NCBI RefSeq assembly: GCF_017498485.1
Contig: NZ_CP071795.1
Coordinates: 2,914,001 to 2,978,000 of the forward strand
Length of the DNA: 64,000 nt
Direction: 5' to 3'
Origin: Polaribacter batillariae
GTDB taxonomy: Bacteria > Bacteroidota > Bacteroidia > Flavobacteriales > Flavobacteriaceae
Positions 16,941 through 28,748 of the stretch are shown in pieces (position 1 is the first letter of the stretch; every line of letters begins with the position of its first letter). The translations under genes and the position numbers were made by a program. The notes under the pieces were generated by a model. It had not been told where the DNA came from, searched no databases, and worked only from the letters and a program-made list of their open reading frames with translations.

Positions 16941-17996
16941 TTATACTTTTATTTTAAGTTTTACTATAAACAAGTTGTTTTTAGTTTTAATAGATAAATC
17001 GTAATCTTCTTTACGATAGCCCAGTTCTAATCTTTTTTTTACGTTTGTTAAACCAATTCCTCCAAAATTAGGTATAATTTTATTCTTTTGATAAGTTGAA
17101 ACTGCTGGAGTTGGATTCGCAATTTTAAAGTAAAGTAAGTTTTTTTCAACTTTAAAACGAATATCTAAACTTACTTTTGTGATATTTTTGTCTATTCCAT
17201 GTTTAAATGCATTTTCTACAAAAGATAATAATAATATTGGGGCTATTTTTTTTCCTCTAATATCTCCAATCATATCCATATTTACTTCTAATAATTCTCC
17301 ATGTCGCATTCTTTCTAGCTCGATATAGTTTTGAATGCATAAAATTTCTTTTTCAAGACTTTGTCGTTTGTTGCTAGTTTCATAAAGAATATATCGCATT
17401 AATTCCGACAGTTTTAAAATTATTTTTGGTGTCTTTTCAGATTTTTCAATGGCTAAAGAATAGATATTGTTTAAAGTATTAAAAAAGAAATGAGGCGAAA
17501 CTTGAGACCTTAGAAATAGCAATTCTGTTTCTAATTGCACTTTTTCTAAATCCATTAACCTTTTGTGTTCCTTAATCCAATCCATTGTAATTTTAATGGC
17601 GGTAACAAAAGTAACTACATATAGTTCTCCAATCATCATGTCTATTGCATAATCCATCGTAAATCGATTAATTTGCTTAGGACCTTCTGGCCATACATCG
17701 TTACTAATAAGATAATAGGTTAGATTAAATTTTAGAAAAACCATTGCCAATAAGGCGATTATAACAAGAAGTATATACGTTTTATATTTGCGTTTGAAAA
17801 CAAATTTTGGCATTAAATAATAAATATTAAGATAAGCTAAGAAAATATGTATGGGAAAACCAATAAGGTTGGTTTTAAAAGAGTACATAAAATCGTTAAA
17901 ATACCTACCCCAGCGAAAAGTATTAAATAAAAAATAAATAAACCAGAAGATTACGTGGTGTCTTAATGTTATATTAAATAATTTTCTGGGTTTCAT
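16941..17996 (-). CDS. LytS-type sensor histidine kinase
   Basis: The 351-residue protein has four hydrophobic segments in its first 135 residues, then a coiled stretch and the His_kinase domain of the LytS/YehU class. His169 lies in QVSPHFFFNTLNNIYSL, and the ATPase part carries LLSFVENAFKHGI and FGGIGLTNVKKRLEL (N and G boxes). No extracellular sensing domain is visible, so the signal is presumably sensed in the membrane. It pairs with the adjacent LytTR regulator. Its start is about 105 bases from the divergent first GH92 gene. Confidence 0.88.
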   Translation of the reverse strand: MKPRKLFNITLRHHVIFWFIYFLFNTFRWGRYFNDFMYSFKTNLIGFPIHIFLAYLNIYYLMPKFVFKRKYKTYILLVIIALLAMVFLKFNLTYYLISNDVWPEGPKQINRFTMDYAIDMMIGELYVVTFVTAIKITMDWIKEHKRLMDLEKVQLETELLFLRSQVSPHFFFNTLNNIYSLAIEKSEKTPKIILKLSELMRYILYETSNKRQSLEKEILCIQNYIELERMRHGELLEVNMDMIGDIRGKKIAPILLLSFVENAFKHGIDKNITKVSLDIRFKVEKNLLYFKIANPTPAVSTYQKNKIIPNFGGIGLTNVKKRLELGYRKEDYDLSIKTKNNLFIVKLKIKV

Positions 17997-18101
17997 AAAT
18001 GTATTTTTTGATGTCCGTCGACATTCCTAAGCTATTTGTCTAATATTATTCTTTATACAGCTGTTCTTTTTTTAATTTACTTCACTAAAAAACAGAAATA
18101 A

Positions 18102-20363
18102 ATGATATATTTTAAAAACCCCAAGATAAAAATATTTTACATTTTATTAACCATACTTACCGTTGTTTCCTGTAACAAAAATGCTAAAGATAAAGAAGAA
18201 GCAAAACATTCGTTAACAAAATATGTAAATCCTTTTATTGGTACTGGTGGCCATGGGCATACATATCCTGGAGCTACAGTTCCTTTTGGCATGTTGCAAG
18301 TAACTCCAATTAATGGAATCTCTAAATGGGACTGGTGTTCGGGGTATCATTATTCAGACTCTGTTGCGGTTGGTTTTAGCCATTTAGCTTTAAGCGGAAC
18401 AGGAATTGGAGATTTGGCAGATCTTCTTTTTATGCCAATTAATAAAAAGGTCGATTTATCTAATCATCCGAAATCGAGAGATAGTATCGCTTATAAATCT
18501 TCATATAGCCACAATAACGAAACCGCAAAGCCTGGTTACTATCAAGTTTTTTTAGAAGATCATAATATAAATGTAGAGCTAACAACCACGAAAAGAACCG
18601 CGTATCATAAATATTCCTTTAAAAAGAACGATCAACAATCTGTAGTTATAGATTTAGGGTTTGCAATTAACTGGGATACTCCCTTAAAAACATCTGTAAA
18701 TATCGAAGATAAATACACCATAAGCGGAACTCGTTTTAGTAAAGGTTGGGCAAGAAATCAAAAAGTATTTTTTGTAGCGAAATTCTCTAAACCAATAATA
18801 AAACACCAGTTATATGCAGATGGGAATCTTACAGAAAATAAAACAACAGAAGGAATTAAAACTTCTACACAGTTGTTTTTTGACCCTAAAAATAATGAAG
18901 AATTATTCGTAAAAGTGGCTCTTTCGTCTGTAAGTATCGAAAATGCAAAAGAAAATTTAAGAGAAGGCGATTTCGATTTTGAAGCCGTAAAAAAGCAAGC
19001 AAACCATCAATGGAATAATGCCCTTACGAAAATTGAAGTTGAAACCCCTGTCGATTCTTTAAAAACAATTTTTTATACAGCAATGTATCATGCACAACTG
19101 GCACCAGTTACTTTTAGCGACAAAAACGGACAGTTTAGAAAAGAGAATGATGAGATTGTAACAGCAAAAGGTTACACAGCCTATTCTACATTATCGCTTT
19201 GGGATACTTTTAGAGCAGAACATCCTCTATTAACATTAACAGATCCAGATAGAGTTTCCGATATTATAAATACCATGCTGGCATATTACGAAACCAAAAA
19301 AAGATTACCAGTTTGGACCCTCTATGCAAACGAAACCAATACAATGACGGGCTATCACTCAATTCCAGTAATTGTAGAAGCCTATATCAAAGGAATTCGT
19401 GGTTTCGACGCCGAAAAAGCGTTCGAAGCAATGAAAACAACAATGATGCAAGACGAACGAGGCTTAAATCATTATAAAAAATACGGATATATTCCTTATA
19501 GTTTGTTAGATGAATCGGTTACCATAACTTTAGAATATGCTTATGACGATTGGTGTGTCGCTCAAATGGCAAAAGCATTAGGAAAAAATGAGGATTATAA
19601 GTTTTTCTTAGAACGTTCTAAAGCATATGAGCATTTATTTGATAGAAAAACAGGTTTTATGCGCGGAAAATCTGTGGACGGCAAGTCGTGGAACGAACCT
19701 TTTGACGCAAAATATTCTAACCATAGAGAACAAACAGATTATACAGAAGGAAATGCCTGGCAACACAGTTGGTTTGTGCCACAAGATGTAAAAGGTTTTA
19801 TAAAACTTCACGGAAATAACGAGGTTTTTACAAGTAGATTAGAGCAATTATTTACAGAAAGTTCTGAAATTACTGGCGATAATATTTCTGCAGACATATC
19901 CGGACTTATTGGGCAATATGCTCATGGAAACGAACCTAGTCATCATATTGCATATCTTTTCAATCATGCAAAACAACCTTGGCGAACACAATATTGGGCA
20001 CGTCATATAATAGATACTCAGTATAATACAACACCAAATGGTTTAAGTGGAAACGAAGATTGTGGCCAAATGAGTGCATGGTATGCATTAAGTGCTATAG
20101 GTTTGTATGCAATGAATCCTGCCTCAGGAAATTACGAAATCGGAAGTCCTATTTTTGAAAAAACGACAATAAAACTCCCTAAAGGAAAAATATTTACAAT
20201 GGAAGCAAAAAACGTTTCAGATAAAAATATTTACATACAATCTGCAACGCTTAATGGTAAAGATTTTAATAGAACAAACATCTCTCATCAAGAGATTTTA
20301 GAAGGCGGTACACTGCATTTTGTAATGGGCAGTCAACCAAACAAAAATTGGGGTTTAAAATAA
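18102..20363 (+). CDS. GH92 alpha-mannosidase lipoprotein (copy 1)
   Basis: A calcium-dependent exo-alpha-mannosidase of family GH92, 753 residues, lipoprotein (lipobox VVSC, Cys24). The family opening KYVNPFIGTGGHGHTYPGAT starts the beta-sandwich domain; the helical barrel holds HGNEPSHHIAY and GNEDCGQMSAWY, with Asp653 at the position of the family base. This copy keeps the NEPSHH motif typical of the well-studied Bacteroides enzymes, so it probably removes terminal alpha-linked (perhaps alpha-1,2) mannose from high-mannose N-glycans. First gene of the glycan locus, divergent from the LytS/LytTR pair. Confidence 0.92.
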   Translation: MIYFKNPKIKIFYILLTILTVVSCNKNAKDKEEAKHSLTKYVNPFIGTGGHGHTYPGATVPFGMLQVTPINGISKWDWCSGYHYSDSVAVGFSHLALSGTGIGDLADLLFMPINKKVDLSNHPKSRDSIAYKSSYSHNNETAKPGYYQVFLEDHNINVELTTTKRTAYHKYSFKKNDQQSVVIDLGFAINWDTPLKTSVNIEDKYTISGTRFSKGWARNQKVFFVAKFSKPIIKHQLYADGNLTENKTTEGIKTSTQLFFDPKNNEELFVKVALSSVSIENAKENLREGDFDFEAVKKQANHQWNNALTKIEVETPVDSLKTIFYTAMYHAQLAPVTFSDKNGQFRKENDEIVTAKGYTAYSTLSLWDTFRAEHPLLTLTDPDRVSDIINTMLAYYETKKRLPVWTLYANETNTMTGYHSIPVIVEAYIKGIRGFDAEKAFEAMKTTMMQDERGLNHYKKYGYIPYSLLDESVTITLEYAYDDWCVAQMAKALGKNEDYKFFLERSKAYEHLFDRKTGFMRGKSVDGKSWNEPFDAKYSNHREQTDYTEGNAWQHSWFVPQDVKGFIKLHGNNEVFTSRLEQLFTESSEITGDNISADISGLIGQYAHGNEPSHHIAYLFNHAKQPWRTQYWARHIIDTQYNTTPNGLSGNEDCGQMSAWYALSAIGLYAMNPASGNYEIGSPIFEKTTIKLPKGKIFTMEAKNVSDKNIYIQSATLNGKDFNRTNISHQEILEGGTLHFVMGSQPNKNWGLK

Positions 20364-20394
20364 ATAATTAGCAACCAACAAATACCAACTAATT

Positions 20395-22271
20395 ATGGAT
20401 ATTATCGATGTTTCAATAATAATGTTCTACATCGTCTTAACTTTGGGCGTAGGAATTTGGATTTCTAAAAGAGCCTCAAAAGGATTGGACTCTTATTTTC
20501 TTGGAGGAAAAAGTATAAAATGGTATTACTTAGGTTTAAGCAATGGATCTGGAATGTTCGATGTTTCTGGAACAGCTTGGATGGTCGGAATTTTATTTTT
20601 GTATGGTGTTAAAAGCTTTATGTTTATGTGGATTTGGCCTATTTGGAACCAGATTTTTATAATGATTTTTTTAGCAGTCTGGATTCGACGTTCGAATATT
20701 ATGACTGGTTCCGAATGGATTTTAACACGTTTTGGTGATGATAAAGCAGGTAGAGCCTCTCATTTAATTGTTGCTATTTTTGCCATAGTTGCTTCTATCG
20801 GTTTTATAGCCTACTTTTTTGAAGGTGTGGGTAAATTTATGTCAATTATTCTTCCTTGGGATTTAACTTTTACCATCGGGCAAAGCGAACTTTTAACCTC
20901 AGACCAAAGTTATGCCTTAGTTATTATATTTTTAACCACCATTTATACCATTAAAGGAGGGATGTTTTCTGTAGTTGCCACCGAAGTTTTGCAATATGGA
21001 ATTATGGTTTTAGCGGGGCTTTTAATTGCAGGATACGCTTTTATAACAGTAACAGATATCGAAATAAGCAATGTACTTTCTACAGAATGGAGCAACGTTA
21101 TGTTTGGTTGGGAAATCGAAGGTTCTTGGCAAGGTAAATATCAGGCTTTTAATAATTTAATAGATACACAAGGGTATAAAATGTTTGGTGCTTTTATAGG
21201 AATGTCTCTTTTTAAAGGAATATTTGCAAGTATTGCTGGGCCCACTCCAAGTTACGATATGCAAAGAATTTTATCGACAAGATCTGTTAAAGAGGCAGCA
21301 TACATGTCTGGGTTTACAAATTTGGTGCTTTTTATTCCGCGTTATTTATTAATTGGCGGAATTGTAATTCTTGGTTTGGTATATATTGCTCCAGAAATGG
21401 CCGCTTCAAACGAACTAAGTTCAAACGATTTAGAAATTATTCTTCCAAAAGTAATTAACAACCATGTGCCAGTAGGTATAAAAGGGTTGTTGCTAGCAGG
21501 GCTTTTGGCGGCGTTTATGTCAACTTTTTCTGCATTTGTAAATTCTGGTCCAGCCTATATTGTAAACGATATTTATAAAAAATACTTTAAACCCACAGCT
21601 TCAAACAAACATTACATAAAAGCAAGCCACATTGCCTCATTTGCAATCGTTATTATTGGAGTAATCATGGGGTTTTTTGCAGATTCTATAAATTCTTTAA
21701 CATTGTGGATTACAAGTGCGCTTTATGGGGGGTATGTAGCCGCAAATTTCTTAAAATGGATTTGGTGGCGTTTTAATGGTTGGGGCTATTTTTGGGGAAT
21801 GACAGCGGGTTTATTTATAGCCACTCTTCAGTTTTTATTAGACCAAAATAAAGCGAATTTCGAAATAGGTTCTTGGCTGTATAATTTGGCTCAAATTCCT
21901 GCAATTTATATTTTTCCTATTATATTTATAGTCTCTTTATTGGGTTCTTTTTTAGGAACATTTTTTACACCAGCAACTTCTATGGAAACTTTAAAAAAGT
22001 TTTATACAAATGTACGTCCTTGGGTTGGTGGAATCCAGTGTATAAAGAATTAAAGAGTGAAGACGAAACCTTTACAAAAAACGAAGATTTTGTAAGCGAT
22101 ATGTTTAATTGTGTAATTGGTGTAGTATGGCAATCTAGCATGATTTTATTACCAATATATTTTATGATTAGAGATTACCCTAAAACATTAATAGCATTGT
22201 TGGTATTTGTAGTAACCTCTATTATTTTAAAATTCACTTGGTTAGACAAAGTGAAAAAATATAAAAATTAA
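20395..22271 (+). CDS. sodium:solute symporter (SSS family), frameshifted near the C-terminus
   Basis: A sugar/solute:Na+ symporter with about 13-14 transmembrane helices. The intact frame runs from 20395 to 22053 (552 residues) and ends in the odd sequence VRPWVGGIQCIKN. In the -1 frame the protein continues as GWWNPVYKELKSEDETF and then two more helices to 22271. One G appears to be missing in the run at about 22022-22024; with it the product is about 625 residues, as usual for this subgroup. The loss may be a sequencing error or a real mutation that removes the last two helices. It lies six bases before the GH130 gene, which suggests uptake of the disaccharide that GH130 cleaves. Confidence 0.85.
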
Positions 22272-22277
22272 TAAGAA

Positions 22278-23243
22278 ATGAGTTCAATTCCTTGGCAAGA
22301 GAAACCTAAAAATTCTAATGATGTGGTATGGCGTTATTCAGAAAATCCTATTATTAATAGATACGACATTCCATCATCTAACAGTATTTTTAACAGTGCT
22401 GTAGTTCCTTTTAAAAAGGGTTTTGCAGGTGTTTTTAGATGCGATAACAAAGCCGTGCAAATGAATATTTTTGCAGGTTTTAGTAAAAACGGAATCGATT
22501 GGGAAATTAATCACGAGCCAATTGTAATGAAGGCAGGAAACACAGAAATGATTGCATCTGATTATAAATACGATCCGCGAGTTGTTTTTATTGAAGATAG
22601 GTATTGGATTACTTGGTGCAATGGATATCATGGACCAACAATAGGTATTGGTTATACGTTCGATTTTAAAGAGTTTTTTCAATGCGAAAATGCTTTTTTG
22701 CCTTTCAATAGAAATGGTGTTTTATTTCCGCAAAAAATAAACGGAAAGTACGCAATGTTAAGTCGTCCAAGTGATAATGGGCACACCCCATTTGGCGATA
22801 TTTATATCAGTTACAGCCCAGATATGAAATATTGGGGAGAACATAGATGTGTTATGAAAGCAACCCCTTTTGAAGATAGTGCGTGGCAATGCACAAAAAT
22901 TGGAGCAGGTCCCATTCCTATACTTACAAACGAAGGTTGGCTAATGCTATATCATGGAGTAATAAATACTTGTAATGGATTTAGATATGCAATGGGCGCA
23001 GCCATTCTCGACAAAAATAAGCCAGACACCGTAAAATACAGAACACAACCTTATTTATTAGGACCAGCAGAACCATACGAAATGGTAGGAGATGTACCAA
23101 ATGTAGTTTTTCCATGTGCAGCTTTGCACGATACAAAAGAAGATAAATTGGCAATTTACTATGGAGCTGCAGATACAGTAGTAGCAATGGTATTTGGCAA
23201 ATTAAGTGAAGTAATTCAGTTTACAAAAGAGAATAGTTTATAA
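22278..23243 (+). CDS. GH130 family beta-mannoside phosphorylase/hydrolase
   Basis: A five-bladed beta-propeller enzyme of family GH130, 321 residues, without a signal peptide and therefore cytoplasmic. Typical motifs are [20 protein letters not shown] at the start, then [18 protein letters not shown] and [19 protein letters not shown], with the conserved catalytic Asp in the DPR region. The best-known relatives in N-glycan loci phosphorolyse Man-beta-1,4-GlcNAc to mannose-1-phosphate and GlcNAc. Some GH130 members instead hydrolyse beta-1,2-mannosides; the cytoplasmic location and the N-glycan-type neighbours favour the phosphorylase. It directly follows the symporter. Confidence 0.85.
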   Translation: MSSIPWQEKPKNSNDVVWRYSENPIINRYDIPSSNSIFNSAVVPFKKGFAGVFRCDNKAVQMNIFAGFSKNGIDWEINHEPIVMKAGNTEMIASDYKYDPRVVFIEDRYWITWCNGYHGPTIGIGYTFDFKEFFQCENAFLPFNRNGVLFPQKINGKYAMLSRPSDNGHTPFGDIYISYSPDMKYWGEHRCVMKATPFEDSAWQCTKIGAGPIPILTNEGWLMLYHGVINTCNGFRYAMGAAILDKNKPDTVKYRTQPYLLGPAEPYEMVGDVPNVVFPCAALHDTKEDKLAIYYGAADTVVAMVFGKLSEVIQFTKENSL

Positions 23244-23244
23244 G

Positions 23245-24321
23245 ATGAAGATGTATTTAAGATTTAAAAAAATAAGTGTCATTTTTTATTGTTTTTCAAT
23301 AATAAGTTGTGCACAATCAAAAAAAGAAATTATTCCAGAAACCTATGTTGCCTATAAAACTTCAGAAAAGATTACGATTGATGGTAAAGCCGATGAAGCC
23401 GATTGGAAAAAAGCAAAATGGACAAATAATTTTATAGATATTGAAGGGGTAAAAACACCCAAATATAAAACCAATGTAAAAATGCTTTGGAATGAAAATT
23501 ACTACTATATTTTAGCTGAAATTAAAGAACCTCATATTTGGGCAGATATTACAGAACGCGATGCCGTTATTTTTTACAATAACGATTTCGAAGTATTTAT
23601 CGATCCAGATGGCGATACACATAATTATTACGAGTTAGAAATTAATGCACTAAATACAACTTGGGATTTATTTATATCAAAACCTTATAGAGAAGATAGC
23701 ACTGTTGTTTTAAACGATTGGAATTATACAGGTTTGCAATCGGCAGTAAGTGTTCAGGGCACTATAAATAACGCGAGTGACACAGATAAAAGTTGGACTT
23801 TAGAAATAGCGATTCCATTTAAAGATCTAAGAACACTTTACAAGCAAGACAATGTGCCTAGAAATAAATTTTGGCGTGTTAATTTTTCGAGAGTAAACTG
23901 GGACCATGATATTAAAAATGGCAAATATGCTCGTAAAAAAGGAAAAGATGGTAAATATTTGCATGAATACAATTGGGTTTGGTCGCCAATTGGAGTTGTA
24001 AATATGCATTTACCAGAAAACTGGGGCTATGTTTATTTTTCAACAAAAAGTGTCGATAGTAACGAGTCGTTTACAATACCAAAAGACGATAAAATTAAAC
24101 GAGAACTGTATAAAATATACAGAAAACAAAAAAGCAATTTCGAAGAAAATAACTCATGGTTAACACTCGATAAAGCAGTATCAACACCAATTATAGTGGA
24201 CGGGAAAACAATTTTACCAGAACTACAATTCCATGATACGGGGTGGAATTTGATGGCGAAAAGCCCTTTTACACAAAAAATACTCATTTTAAAAGAAGAC
24301 GGAAAATTCATTTCAAAATAA
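23245..24321 (+). CDS. CBM9-like carbohydrate-binding lipoprotein
   Basis: The 358-residue lipoprotein (lipobox IISC, Cys22) carries a CBM9-like beta-sandwich (about residues 35-250): ITIDGKADEADWKKAKW, then YYYILAEIKEPHIWADIT, and NNDFEVFIDPDGDTHNYYE, the usual CBM9 core. The C-terminal 100 residues are polar and unassigned. It likely binds glycan at the cell surface. It starts one base after the GH130 stop and lies six bases before the GHL10 gene, so all three are co-transcribed. Confidence 0.8.
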   Translation: MKMYLRFKKISVIFYCFSIISCAQSKKEIIPETYVAYKTSEKITIDGKADEADWKKAKWTNNFIDIEGVKTPKYKTNVKMLWNENYYYILAEIKEPHIWADITERDAVIFYNNDFEVFIDPDGDTHNYYELEINALNTTWDLFISKPYREDSTVVLNDWNYTGLQSAVSVQGTINNASDTDKSWTLEIAIPFKDLRTLYKQDNVPRNKFWRVNFSRVNWDHDIKNGKYARKKGKDGKYLHEYNWVWSPIGVVNMHLPENWGYVYFSTKSVDSNESFTIPKDDKIKRELYKIYRKQKSNFEENNSWLTLDKAVSTPIIVDGKTILPELQFHDTGWNLMAKSPFTQKILILKEDGKFISK

Positions 24322-24327
24322 AATAAT

Positions 24328-25449
24328 ATGAAGCTACTAAGTAAACTTTCAATTTTATTGTTCATCATTGTTTTTACAGCCTGCAATCCAAAAGAACAAA
24401 AAAAACATGACGGTAAATCGCAGGCGAATGAAACAAAATCGGCGTTCGATTTCGGAGTTTGGATTACTTCTAAAAAAGGTAAAACAAATGCAGAGTATGC
24501 CACAGAATTTAAAAAATATAAAGAAGGGGGTATTGACGAAATTTTAATCAATACAGAAACAGATCCAAAAGAATTAAAGCGTTTAGTACCTATTGCCACA
24601 AAAGAAGGTTTAAGAGTACATGCGTGGATTATGGCTGTAAACCGTCCAGGAGATACAGTTGCATTAAAACATCCAGAATGGTATCAAGTAAGTCGCGAAG
24701 GAAAATCTTGTTTTGATACACGACCTTATGTAGATTACTATCAGTGGTTATGTCCTACAAGAAAAGCTTCGAGAAATCACATTTTAGATTTGGTAGAAGG
24801 TTTGGCAAAAGTAAAAGGGATAGAAAGTGTTCATTTAGATTATATTCGCTTTCCAGACATCTTTTTACCAGTTGGTTTATTACCAAAATACAACTTGGTT
24901 CAAGATACAGAAATGGCAGAATACGATTTTTGTTATTGTGATGCATGTGTAAATGCTTTCGAAAAAATACATCATAAAAATCCTAGAGAAAGTAAAAATA
25001 CAGCGATAGATATGGAGTGGAAAAATTTTCGTTTAAATGCAATAAAAGCCTTGGTAGATGATGCTTATAAAATTGTACATAACCATAATAAAAAATTAAC
25101 AGCAGCCGTATTTCCTTATCCAGAAATGGCAGACCATATGGTGCGTCAACGTTGGGATAAATGGAATATAGATGAAGTATATCCAATGATTTATCACGGA
25201 TTTTATAATGAAGAAATAGATTGGATTGGGTATGCAACCAAACAAGGTGTTACCGATTTAAAAGCAAAAGATGTAGGTGTTAATACAGGTGTTTTTTTAC
25301 CTCCATTTACTTCAGGCAAAGAGTTAAAAGAAGCGATTCTGTTGGCAAAAGAGAACGGAGCAAAAGGGGTCGCATTTTACGAAGGCCCTAATTTAACAGA
25401 CGAATATTTAAAAGCAATTAGAGAAACGAAGGCGTTATTCTCTAAATAA
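24328..25449 (+). CDS. GHL10-type (family 10-like) glycosyl hydrolase lipoprotein
   Basis: A 373-residue lipoprotein (lipobox FTAC, Cys19) with the GHL10 (PF02638-type) TIM barrel. Seen motifs are FGVWITSKKGKTNAEYATEF at the first strand, RVHAWIMAVNRP, VHLDYIRFPD with its Asp at the strand-4 end, CYCDACVNAF, AAVFPYPEMADHMVRQRW and VYPMIYHGF. The substrate of this family is poorly known; members are described as putative glucan or peptidoglycan-sugar hydrolases. Here it lies inside an N-glycan-type locus that has no GH18, GH85 or GH163 endo-enzyme, so it could supply an endo- or core-processing step. That is inference. Confidence 0.75.
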   Translation: MKLLSKLSILLFIIVFTACNPKEQKKHDGKSQANETKSAFDFGVWITSKKGKTNAEYATEFKKYKEGGIDEILINTETDPKELKRLVPIATKEGLRVHAWIMAVNRPGDTVALKHPEWYQVSREGKSCFDTRPYVDYYQWLCPTRKASRNHILDLVEGLAKVKGIESVHLDYIRFPDIFLPVGLLPKYNLVQDTEMAEYDFCYCDACVNAFEKIHHKNPRESKNTAIDMEWKNFRLNAIKALVDDAYKIVHNHNKKLTAAVFPYPEMADHMVRQRWDKWNIDEVYPMIYHGFYNEEIDWIGYATKQGVTDLKAKDVGVNTGVFLPPFTSGKELKEAILLAKENGAKGVAFYEGPNLTDEYLKAIRETKALFSK

Positions 25450-25476
25450 TTATGTAAAAAAAGGTTTTTTCTTTAG

Positions 25477-28731
<3,255 letters not shown>

Positions 28732-28748
28732 TTAAAAAACCCAACCAA

